Shown here: one piece after another, positions 1-6,625 of the stretch
How the letters are laid out: each line of letters opens with the position of its first letter
How positions within the stretch are numbered: position 1 is the stretch's first letter
Virus record (IMG/VR): IMGVR_UViG_3300022752_003477
Location: 1-33,196 of that record
DNA: 33,196 nucleotides
Source: a virus
Direction: 5' to 3' (one strand)
Notes under the pieces: model-generated
The model's database searches: none
Seen by the model: only the letters and a program-made list of their open reading frames with translations
Told to the model about the DNA's origin: nothing
Program-made: the position numbers and the translations under genes

Positions 1-84
1 ATGATACCTATATCCATGATGATATGGACCTGCTAGTGCTACTGAACCAAATGCTAATGTTACTGCGGCTATTAATGTTTTCAT
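1..84 (-). CDS. Small secreted His/Tyr/Gly-rich protein, C-terminus beyond the window edge
   Basis: The 28 visible codons begin MKTLIAAVTLAFGSVALA, a typical cleavable signal peptide: Lys at position 3, a hydrophobic core and an A-x-A type site after ALA. A mature part starting GPYHHGYRYH follows. AAGGAG lies 6 bases upstream of the ATG at positions 91-96, which fixes the start, and a late-promoter-like octamer sits at 112-119. The reading frame runs off the left edge, so length and family are unknown. The product is probably exported to the periplasm or cell surface. The His/Tyr/Gly-rich start could mean metal binding, but this is only a guess from composition. It lies 34 bases downstream of the histone-like gene on the same strand. 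Confidence 0.6.
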   Translation of the reverse strand, partial: MKTLIAAVTLAFGSVALAGPYHHGYRYH

Positions 85-111
85 AACTTACTCCTTGTAA
101 GTATATAAACG

Positions 112-119
112 TATTTACC
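112..119 (-). promoter_or_regulatory. Late-type promoter octamer GGTAAATA
   Basis: The minus strand reads GGTAAATA 27 bases upstream of the ATG at 84. It is one base from the GATAAATA form seen before several other genes in this window and resembles the T4 late promoter TATAAATA. It overlaps the stop codon of the preceding gene. It could also be a chance AT-rich match. Confidence 0.35.
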
Positions 120-328
120 TAGGATTTAGTTGACTTATCCGCCTCTTTTCTAGCATTTTTTATTGCGGTAACTTCATTTCTAACTTCTTTACATAATTTT
201 GCCAATTCCTGTAAATGCTTACGTACTCTAGTACCTGCAGCACCATTACCTTTGATATAAAACTTATCAAAATCGCCCTGCATAGTTTCTAATAGTTTTT
301 TGAAATCATCAAATCTATTTTGGTCCAT
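119..328 (-). CDS. Histone H1-like (Hc1-type) small basic protein
   Basis: This 69-residue Lys/Arg-rich helical protein carries the pattern KGN-x-AAGTRVRKHLQEL (residues 26-41). That pattern is typical of the N-terminal domain of bacterial Hc1 histone-H1-like proteins (known from chlamydiae and Bacteroidetes). Those proteins usually add a long Lys/Ala/Pro-rich tail; here only a short basic C-terminus (KNARKEADKSTKS) is present. The likely role is binding DNA or nucleoprotein, for example compacting host or phage DNA, which is inferred from the family. AAGGAG at 335-340 sits 6 bases upstream of the ATG. A general helical phage protein sharing the motif by ancestry remains possible. Confidence 0.6.
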   Translation of the reverse strand: MDQNRFDDFKKLLETMQGDFDKFYIKGNGAAGTRVRKHLQELAKLCKEVRNEVTAIKNARKEADKSTKS

Positions 329-384
329 TAAAATCTCCTTATTGTTAATTTAGCACTATAATATAGTTTAGTTAATAAAAATGA

Positions 385-1872
385 CTATTCAGTATCAAAG
401 AAGAACATATGCCAAAGTCTACAGTTATCCAAACTATCACCAAAATATTCGCTGGCTGCGTGTATTAGACCACCATCATAAATGACTAATCTATTGTAAA
501 CATTGCCAACTACATCTACATCTTCATACAGTGTTCCATCTAAAAAAGTAATTTGATTAAAACAGTCCATGATTCGTGGATCACTACAATGCCTAATTCT
601 GTTTTTCTTATAGGCACACATTCTTGTTCCAGCACTGTAAGGAGCATTTGGGGTAAGGTAAATTAATCCGGCAAATTTTTGAAAATCAGTGTGCCATGTA
701 ACAGCTTCTCCACCTACATTATGTTGAAATCTGCCATTCATTCCATGACCTTCCCATACTGTAATTTTCTTTCCCATGATCTGTTCAAATTTTTCCTTCA
801 TTCCTGGGAAAAAGAATTGTTCTCTGGTACGTTTACCAATAAAACCAGGGTCATCATAAAACTTTTGGTTCATGGCAAATTCACGCACACTATCTGGATC
901 ATCATAAAAATCGTCTATGATCCACATTCTTGGTTTTTTGTTTGTCTCCATAGTTATGCCATTCATTTGTGGATAACTCCAAATTAGAGGCTGATACTCT
1001 CCTTCTAATTCGGGTAAAAAGAACTTGTATAAATGAGCATATTGTCCTATAGTTTCTGGCAATTTACTTGTGTCATATGGCATAAGGTGATGATCTCTAG
1101 TCACCCAAGCATCCTGTCCTCCATTTGTAGGCACAAAAGTTTTTATATAGTCATAGCGTAATTTTCTACCCAATTGACTATGTTCACTATAAAAATTTGT
1201 TTCAGAATAAGTTTTCCACTTGAATTCACGATCTCCCATCATTTGAAATTTCCAACCCGCATCTTGGACTACACCACCATCATAGAGATATATTCCTGGA
1301 AAATCAACCCAAGTCCATTTGCCATCTCGTGTTTTTTCTCTTCTAAAATCACTAAGACTGTATACATCAAAATGTTCGCTACGGCAAACATATCCTTGTC
1401 TATTTTGAACAACCAGACCACTATCAGCCTGCATTTGCCAAGCACTATGCCCACTTAGATGCGATAAGGGTAATCTAATATTATTGATGTTACTGGCATA
1501 ACTGATACTTCTATAATAATCTACAGTAAGATAATGTGGAATCTCATCTTCATATGTTACAAATACTATGGAATTTTCAGGTATGTGAGGGCGCATACAA
1601 TCAAATAGGAAGTCATGTCTTTCCTCACTGGTTCTTCCCTTATCAGGTAAACTTTTTCGTTTTACCTGAACAATTTTTATAAGATCAGAATATAATCCTA
1701 ATTCTTTAAGATCATTCTCTAGAGTAAATTCTTTATCGTTTCCAGATAGGGTATAATCCGCTTCTGCGATTATTATTTGATTAAATCTATCATGGAGATA
1801 ACGTAGTCTAAGTTCTAATAATTCTTTAACACCGGTATAAACTGAACAACTAATAACTGGTTTATCGTACAT
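385..1872 (-). CDS. GT17-family glycosyltransferase fused to a 2OG-Fe(II) oxygenase-like domain
   Basis: The protein is 495 residues from the chosen start. The N-terminal part (about 1-200) matches glycosyltransferase family 17, whose eukaryotic members add bisecting GlcNAc. It shows ELLELRLRYL near the start, IIAEADYTLSGNDKEF (about 34-49), and YEDEIP (about 107-112) in place of the usual SDxDEIP metal/nucleotide-sugar motif. The C-terminal part (about 315-495) looks like a 2OG-Fe(II) oxygenase: WHTD gives the HxD pair (H394, D396), H471 in GGLIHAASEYFG is the distal His, and Arg485 may bind 2-oxoglutarate. The ATG at 1872 is preferred over the one at 1887 because AGAGGA lies just upstream of it at 1876-1881. 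The substrate is unknown; modification of a surface glycan, virion protein or DNA base is possible. The domain calls are by eye. Confidence 0.7.
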   Translation of the reverse strand: MYDKPVISCSVYTGVKELLELRLRYLHDRFNQIIIAEADYTLSGNDKEFTLENDLKELGLYSDLIKIVQVKRKSLPDKGRTSEERHDFLFDCMRPHIPENSIVFVTYEDEIPHYLTVDYYRSISYASNINNIRLPLSHLSGHSAWQMQADSGLVVQNRQGYVCRSEHFDVYSLSDFRREKTRDGKWTWVDFPGIYLYDGGVVQDAGWKFQMMGDREFKWKTYSETNFYSEHSQLGRKLRYDYIKTFVPTNGGQDAWVTRDHHLMPYDTSKLPETIGQYAHLYKFFLPELEGEYQPLIWSYPQMNGITMETNKKPRMWIIDDFYDDPDSVREFAMNQKFYDDPGFIGKRTREQFFFPGMKEKFEQIMGKKITVWEGHGMNGRFQHNVGGEAVTWHTDFQKFAGLIYLTPNAPYSAGTRMCAYKKNRIRHCSDPRIMDCFNQITFLDGTLYEDVDVVGNVYNRLVIYDGGLIHAASEYFGDSLDNCRLWHMFFFDTE

Positions 1873-1928
1873 AATTTCCTCTATCATAGTATAGTATTTA
1901 ATCTTATACTACTACTCTCTGATAAAAA

Positions 1929-2459
1929 TTAGTAATTTTTTCCTTTTTCAGCTAAATCTTCGAATAAAGATAGACTTTCAAAATATTCCCAGTAAAAATA
2001 TTGTGTAAGATTTACTTTGATCTTTGTTTCAGTTAAATCTAATGGATCGGTTACGGTGTACTGAAAATTATAGGTATGTAAATATCTATTACTACCAGGT
2101 GCTTCCCATCTTATTATATGGTCATATTTTTGAGTATTATTCGGTTTTAATCCGACAACACTCCCATTTGGAAAAACAAATTGCCAAATTTCATCTTGGA
2201 ATAATGCAGGTTTGCCTGATACATTAACAGTATCTGTGCCTTTTTTAGAAACACTGACTCCAGAAACTCCACTTCCTACTTGAAGCTTCTCTATTGGTAG
2301 GGGAGACCCCGCATCGTCTGTATATGAAAAGGTAATATCAAAATTTATACTTTTTCCAGTTATAGCTGAAGGTATTTCATTATCTCCTCCTGCAAAATCA
2401 TCTGCTGTGATACCGGTTGGAAATGGTATACTAGGTGAAATTGTATGTTTTGATCCCAT
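1929..2459 (-). CDS. Hypothetical phage structural protein, beta-rich
   Basis: The 176 residues are rich in Gly, Ser, Thr and Asp and predicted beta strands, with no signal peptide or membrane segment and no family I can name. The middle has a motif-like stretch DEIWQFVFPNGSVVGLKP. The C-terminus is aromatic and acidic (YFYWEYFESLSLFEDLAEKGKNY). It starts 3 bases after the stop of the PAAR gene, so the two are probably translated together. Being the last of a run of fibre and spike genes suggests a virion or baseplate component. This is inference from position and composition. Confidence 0.65.
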   Translation of the reverse strand: MGSKHTISPSIPFPTGITADDFAGGDNEIPSAITGKSINFDITFSYTDDAGSPLPIEKLQVGSGVSGVSVSKKGTDTVNVSGKPALFQDEIWQFVFPNGSVVGLKPNNTQKYDHIIRWEAPGSNRYLHTYNFQYTVTDPLDLTETKIKVNLTQYFYWEYFESLSLFEDLAEKGKNY

Positions 2460-2462
2460 TAC

Positions 2463-2780
2463 TTATCCAATGAAAACATTACTTGATCCGCTGGTTATTA
2501 TATTATCTGAACTGTATTGATCACCGATTCTTGCTATACCTTTACCGTTGGCAAAAACTGATGTACTGGCCTTGGAGCAAGTACTTGTATCAGGTATGCA
2601 TGGCGGTCTAGGATGAAGGTTTACCATGTCTCCTAAACGCACTACTCCTATACCATTTACTAATACATCACTAGAACATTGTGCCGTACTGGTTTTAATT
2701 GGTCTACCACATTTTTTAGCACTACCAGTTTTACTGAATACACTATCTGCTCCATTTCCTCTTGCGGCTGGTTTAGAAAT
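2463..2780 (-). CDS. PAAR-like spike tip protein (T4 gp5.4-like) with an apparent ATT start
   Basis: This frame encodes about 105 residues beginning (M)SKPAARGNGADSVFSKTG. It contains the Gly/Cys-rich repeats typical of PAAR proteins: VLVNGIGVVRLGDMV, HPRPPC, then SVFANGKGIARIGDQ, ending SSNVFIG. PAAR proteins fold into a sharp metal-binding cone on the VgrG/gp5 spike; T4 gp5.4 (97 residues) is the phage form, with matching length. No ATG, GTG or TTG opens the frame. The start is most likely ATT at 2778-2780, placed 6 bases after a strong GGAGG (2787-2791) just past the previous gene's stop. The first in-frame ATG would remove about half of the domain. A single-base change or sequencing error from ATG would explain this equally well. 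Confidence 0.8.
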   Translation of the reverse strand: MSKPAARGNGADSVFSKTGSAKKCGRPIKTSTAQCSSDVLVNGIGVVRLGDMVNLHPRPPCIPDTSTCSKASTSVFANGKGIARIGDQYSSDNIITSGSSNVFIG

Positions 2781-2794
2781 TGTTCTCCTCCTTA

Positions 2795-3145
2795 TTAAGA
2801 AAATACAGCATCAATTGTATACCATTGTATAGGGCTAATGCAAAAAAACTGTAGCGATGTATCATTAAACAGTATAAATGCTTCATTTACATTGAGCTGA
2901 TTAATCACTGCTCCAGATCCTGGGTAAACTTTTAAATCTGGTATATCACCGTTTCTAATAATAACAAACATACCAGGATTGGCATCTGGTAATCTAACCC
3001 CTTGACCAGTCCCAACGGTAGAGATATTATTAATTGCGTTAGTTAACAGTGTGGCGGTTGCTTGATTGGTACCTGCCGCAACTACTGCTACGCTTGCTAT
3101 AAAAGTATTTAAATTACCACCAGATGGTGTTACAGTAAGTCCCAT
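2795..3145 (-). CDS. Hypothetical phage structural protein
   Basis: The 116-residue protein begins MGLTVTPSGGNLNTFIASVAVV. Its middle, GTGQGVRLPDANPGMFVIIRNGD, followed by a short strand-rich segment (KVYPGSGAVINQL), is a pattern I associate with small beta-rich virion proteins in marine T4-like phages, but I cannot name the family. AGGAT lies upstream of the ATG. It sits 8 bases downstream of the 1033-residue fibre gene. Its stop lies within the ribosome-binding region of the PAAR gene, so it is part of the same late operon and probably belongs to the fibre or baseplate assembly. Confidence 0.65.
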   Translation of the reverse strand: MGLTVTPSGGNLNTFIASVAVVAAGTNQATATLLTNAINNISTVGTGQGVRLPDANPGMFVIIRNGDIPDLKVYPGSGAVINQLNVNEAFILFNDTSLQFFCISPIQWYTIDAVFS

Positions 3146-3153
3146 ATAATATC

Positions 3154-6100
3154 CTATTTGTATTGTGCATCAAACCAACAATTGGCAGTGCCTAAAGCTA
3201 AAGTTGCCCCTATTGTACTATTACATACTGTGATTCCATTGCTGAAATATCTACCATAATAACCAAAATCAAAACTAAAATTACTTCCAGGTGGAACAAA
3301 GAAAGTAATTTGTGGTGCAGCTCCGTTACTAGGCAAAGCTGTGCTATTGTGAATTTGAATAAATTGTCCTACTCCGCTGTTATTAAAACCATTCAACATG
3401 TACAATGTTGCTGCTGCGTTCCTTACTACTAAACTATTAGTAAAGGCAGTGGTAGTTGTATTGGTAAGAGTCTCGCCCTGAGTTCTTACTAGATCATTGG
3501 TGGCTATAGTTACTCTTTGTGTACCCGCATCCCTTGTTCCGCTATTTAAACTAATATTCTGTCCATTTAATTGCTGTAAATTAGTAACAGTGGCTAAAGT
3601 TTGACCAGTGGCAATACTGGCAGTGACCTGTAAATTACTGGCTACAGATTGTGTTACACTAATACTATTATTAGGACTAACAGCAACAACCAAAGCAGTA
3701 TCTGCGGCAACAGCTGGAGTACTACTATTCTTCATGGTAATGTTAGTGCCATTAAATTGAATCAAATTAGTTACATTACTAAGAGTTTGATTAGAGGCCA
3801 ATGTTGTTTCTGTTTTAAGATTAGCAGCTATATTTTGGCTTACAGTTATCACAGTGTTATCGATTGTGACATCACCAATGTTAACACCAACATTGGCTGC
3901 TAATTTTCCTATAGTATTAGAACCAGCAGATAGTCCTACGTTCCAAGTACCATTCTGTGAAACATTGAGAATATCATCTGTGGCTATAGTTATTCGTTGA
4001 GTTCCTGCATTGCGTGTTCCACTGCCCATGGAAATATTTTGACCTGAAAACTGACTGATATTGGCTACATGACTGGCTACAGCCATTGATCCTGATAGTC
4101 CTGTTATACCTGATCCTATAGTTGTGGATAGTGGAACTCCTTCTAATGTAACCAAAGTAAAAGTTGTTGATCCATTAGTTAAAGATACACGATAACTAGT
4201 TGGGTTGGTATATCCTGTAATTACACCGGTTACTGCTGTACCTGATAATACACCACTTAAAGTTATAACCTGTCCAACTGTTATATGTATAGGTGAACAT
4301 TGGAATTGCCCTGTGTTACCTACGATACTAATATTTTGAATAATAAAAGATGGATAATTGGCTGTAACTGCCCAAGATCCAGACTGCGTAACAGCTAAGG
4401 TTGAATTGTTAATAGTTACGTCACCAATATCAACACCATCATTGACGGACAATTTACCTATGCTGGCTGTGCTGGCTAATAATTCTACTTTACCTATGCT
4501 GGCTGTGCTGGCTAATAGTTCTACTTTACCTACATTTGCTGTACTAGCTATTAATTCTACTTTACCTATAACTTGACTACCACTGTTCAAACCTACGTTC
4601 CAATTTCCGCTCTGTATAACTTGAAATGGAACCCTAATTGCTGCTGTTAGGCCTGTTGCTATACCACTACCACCAGCTGTAGTGGTAAGGGAAGATCCGT
4701 CTAAATTTATTAGAGTGAATGTTGTTGATCCATTGGTCGAACTAATTCTGTAAGTAGTTGGATTTACATAGCCTGAAATAGTTCCTTGTGTGCCAGTGGG
4801 AGCTGTACCGCTCAAGGTCACCAACCCACTTAGATGTATTTGCGTTGCTGCTACTTGAAATTGTCCACTAGTTCCTACAAGGAAAAGAGTTGAAATGTTG
4901 ATCGAGGATTGTTCTGTTACACCACTAGTTGTTATATTAGTTCCTGCTGCAAGAGCCACCGTAGATCCAGCAGCTAAGTTCACCGTGAATGGATTGGTCG
5001 GAGTTACTGTTACTACATCATTAGTAGCAACTGTTACTCTAATGGTGCCTGCATCTCTGGCTCCAGTATCTAAACTAACTGCCCTCCCACCTATCCTAGC
5101 TAGGTTTGAAACTTCTGCGGGTATTGGTGCTGTAAAAACTAGTCCGCCGGCTGATCCTGCCCCTGTAGTTATACTACCATTATTTAAGGTCTGTAAGGTG
5201 AAACTATTTACCCCATCAGTTACACTAATTCTATACGAAGTCGTTGTACCAGTGTATCCCCCAATACTACCAATACCAGGTACCGATCCAATTGTACCTG
5301 AGATAGTGATCACTTGTCCAACATAGAGTCTATGTTCTGTGGCATTACATAAAAATGCACCGCCTGCTAGAATACTTACTCCTGTAATATTAAACGTAGC
5401 AGCCTGTATTGGTACTCTAGTATTAGTTACGGCCACATCACCAATATAGGTATTTGCTGTGTTTGTAGCTAATTTACCAATACTATTACTACCTGTTGGT
5501 AATGGTTCATCAAACGTGATACTGGTATATAAACGTCCTCTATTATTAACTTTTAAGTTGCTATATTGTAAATCTGCTGAGGTTGTTATGCTAGGCACAT
5601 CTTCTCTTATAGCACCCATAAGGAATACTTTTTCAGATCCTGAACTAGCGACCCCTTCTGTATATAATTCAACTACATTTACTCTGCCGATTGTATTGGT
5701 ACCAGTAGGTAATGGTGTATTGGGGCTTAAAGCCGTGACCAATGCTGTATCTGTGGCCACTGCTGCTGTACTTGCTGCCTTTACTGCGGCATCTCTTGTA
5801 CCATCTGTGATATATGTTTTACCTATTATATTACCACCAGTAGGTAATGGTGTATTGGGGCTTAATGCTGTGACCAATGCTGTATCTGTGACCACTGCTG
5901 CTGTACTTGCTGCCTTTACTGTGGCATCTCTTGTACCATCTGTGATATATGTTTTACCTATTATATTACCACCAGTAGGTAATGGTGTATTAGGGCTTAA
6001 TGCTGTGACCAATGCTGTATCTGTGACCACTGCTGCTGTACTTGCTGCCTTTACTGTGGCATCTCTTGTACCATCTGTTAGGAAAGACTTGCCTATTATG

Positions 6101-6255
6101 GCAGTGCCTGCTACCAATTGTGTATTTAAAGTTGGAGTATCATTAGCGAGAACTACACGTTGTGTACCATCCCCTGCTGGACCTTTATTGTTATCTATAG
6201 GTATATTTTTAATCTGTACAAGATTACTGGTTGGATTTGATGAACCTAATGCCAT
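3154..6255 (-). CDS. Repeat-rich tail fibre or virion appendage protein, 1033 residues
   Basis: The protein is built of repeats with Gly/Thr/Asn/Val-rich beta composition, as in phage fibres. Near the N-terminus are three near-identical 45-residue repeats (unit starting GKTYITDGTRDA, about residues 50-185). Around 560-600 are three 12-residue repeats of the type GKVELLASTASI. Three copies of a roughly 80-residue module start near residues 297, 458 and 645; each has a G-Q-F or similar opening, hxxGxhhTHSG, GY-x-NPT-x-YRIS and TTFTL. Motifs such as GTRDAGTQRVTIATND recur between modules. The TAATG overlap with the upstream gene couples their translation. It likely forms part of a long or side fibre; the receptor is unknown. 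Confidence 0.8.
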   Translation of the reverse strand: MALGSSNPTSNLVQIKNIPIDNNKGPAGDGTQRVVLANDTPTLNTQLVAGTAIIGKSFLTDGTRDATVKAASTAAVVTDTALVTALSPNTPLPTGGNIIGKTYITDGTRDATVKAASTAAVVTDTALVTALSPNTPLPTGGNIIGKTYITDGTRDAAVKAASTAAVATDTALVTALSPNTPLPTGTNTIGRVNVVELYTEGVASSGSEKVFLMGAIREDVPSITTSADLQYSNLKVNNRGRLYTSITFDEPLPTGSNSIGKLATNTANTYIGDVAVTNTRVPIQAATFNITGVSILAGGAFLCNATEHRLYVGQVITISGTIGSVPGIGSIGGYTGTTTSYRISVTDGVNSFTLQTLNNGSITTGAGSAGGLVFTAPIPAEVSNLARIGGRAVSLDTGARDAGTIRVTVATNDVVTVTPTNPFTVNLAAGSTVALAAGTNITTSGVTEQSSINISTLFLVGTSGQFQVAATQIHLSGLVTLSGTAPTGTQGTISGYVNPTTYRISSTNGSTTFTLINLDGSSLTTTAGGSGIATGLTAAIRVPFQVIQSGNWNVGLNSGSQVIGKVELIASTANVGKVELLASTASIGKVELLASTASIGKLSVNDGVDIGDVTINNSTLAVTQSGSWAVTANYPSFIIQNISIVGNTGQFQCSPIHITVGQVITLSGVLSGTAVTGVITGYTNPTSYRVSLTNGSTTFTLVTLEGVPLSTTIGSGITGLSGSMAVASHVANISQFSGQNISMGSGTRNAGTQRITIATDDILNVSQNGTWNVGLSAGSNTIGKLAANVGVNIGDVTIDNTVITVSQNIAANLKTETTLASNQTLSNVTNLIQFNGTNITMKNSSTPAVAADTALVVAVSPNNSISVTQSVASNLQVTASIATGQTLATVTNLQQLNGQNISLNSGTRDAGTQRVTIATNDLVRTQGETLTNTTTTAFTNSLVVRNAAATLYMLNGFNNSGVGQFIQIHNSTALPSNGAAPQITFFVPPGSNFSFDFGYYGRYFSNGITVCNSTIGATLALGTANCWFDAQYK
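4455..4562 (-). repeat. 36-bp in-frame tandem repeat, three copies
   Basis: The phrase tacctatgct (later tacctacatt) recurs at 4455, 4491 and 4527, a period of exactly 36 bases, or 12 codons. It encodes a unit of the type GKVELLASTASI. The two leftmost copies are nearly identical; the third has diverged. It lies wholly inside the 1033-residue fibre gene and keeps the frame. Confidence 0.8.
5705..6109 (-). repeat. 135-bp in-frame tandem repeat, about three copies
   Basis: The phrase gtaggtaatggtgtatt occurs at 5705, 5840 and 5975, giving an exact period of 135 bases (45 codons). The copies differ by only a few bases. This implies recent duplication or ongoing homogenisation within the fibre gene. 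The outer edge decays near 6090-6110, where the sequence diverges into a related but different unit. Confidence 0.85.
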
Positions 6256-6590
6256 TATGCCACCTCTATACCAAAAACATTAAAACTTAAACTATTTGCC
6301 ACTGCTGGTTGTACTCTAATTCTATCACCTTCGCTTAGGGTTAACCCTATAGTAATTACAAATGTACTTTTGCCAGCTAATTCTTGATCATAGAAGATAT
6401 ATTGTTTATTAGTCAATAGCTCGCCGCCCTTGGATACTGATATTCTAAAAGTGGTTACTAAAGATGTTAAATTACACACTGTCATGCTACTTATAGTGGC
6501 CATTGTGTCAGCAGGAACCTGATAAAGATCACTAGCACTACCTGTAGTTGTCGGTACTGACTGTCCTAATATTTTTAATGATTCTGCCAT
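6255..6590 (-). CDS. Short conserved fibre-associated protein
   Basis: From the ATG at 6590 the protein has 111 residues: MAESLKILGQ, then DLYQVPADTMATISSMTVCN, a central FRISVSKGG, GLTLSEGDRIRV and a closing FNVFGIEVA. This layout is common for short virion proteins next to fibre genes in marine myoviruses, but I know no established function. A TTG four codons earlier is also in frame; the ATG is preferred as the standard start, with AAGG and GGG upstream. Its stop overlaps the start of the 1033-residue fibre gene (TAATG), so the two are translationally coupled and probably work together. Confidence 0.7.
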   Translation of the reverse strand: MAESLKILGQSVPTTTGSASDLYQVPADTMATISSMTVCNLTSLVTTFRISVSKGGELLTNKQYIFYDQELAGKSTFVITIGLTLSEGDRIRVQPAVANSLSFNVFGIEVA

Positions 6591-6625
6591 TTTATTGCCC
6601 AACCTTTTGATATGTTAACTTCACC

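Noticed and set aside
2626-2832. 68-codon plus-strand frame
   Set aside because: It is the antisense of the PAAR gene, whose repeat motifs clearly mark the minus strand as coding.
4455-6109. Repeat arrays as possible CRISPR
   Set aside because: The repeats are in-frame coding repeats without unique spacers, and no cas genes are present.
4358-6283. Plus-strand open frames of 72-274 codons opposite the 1033-residue fibre gene
   Set aside because: They mirror the low-complexity repeats of the minus-strand gene, have no ribosome-binding sites and encode Val/Leu/Pro-rich sequence without a domain pattern.
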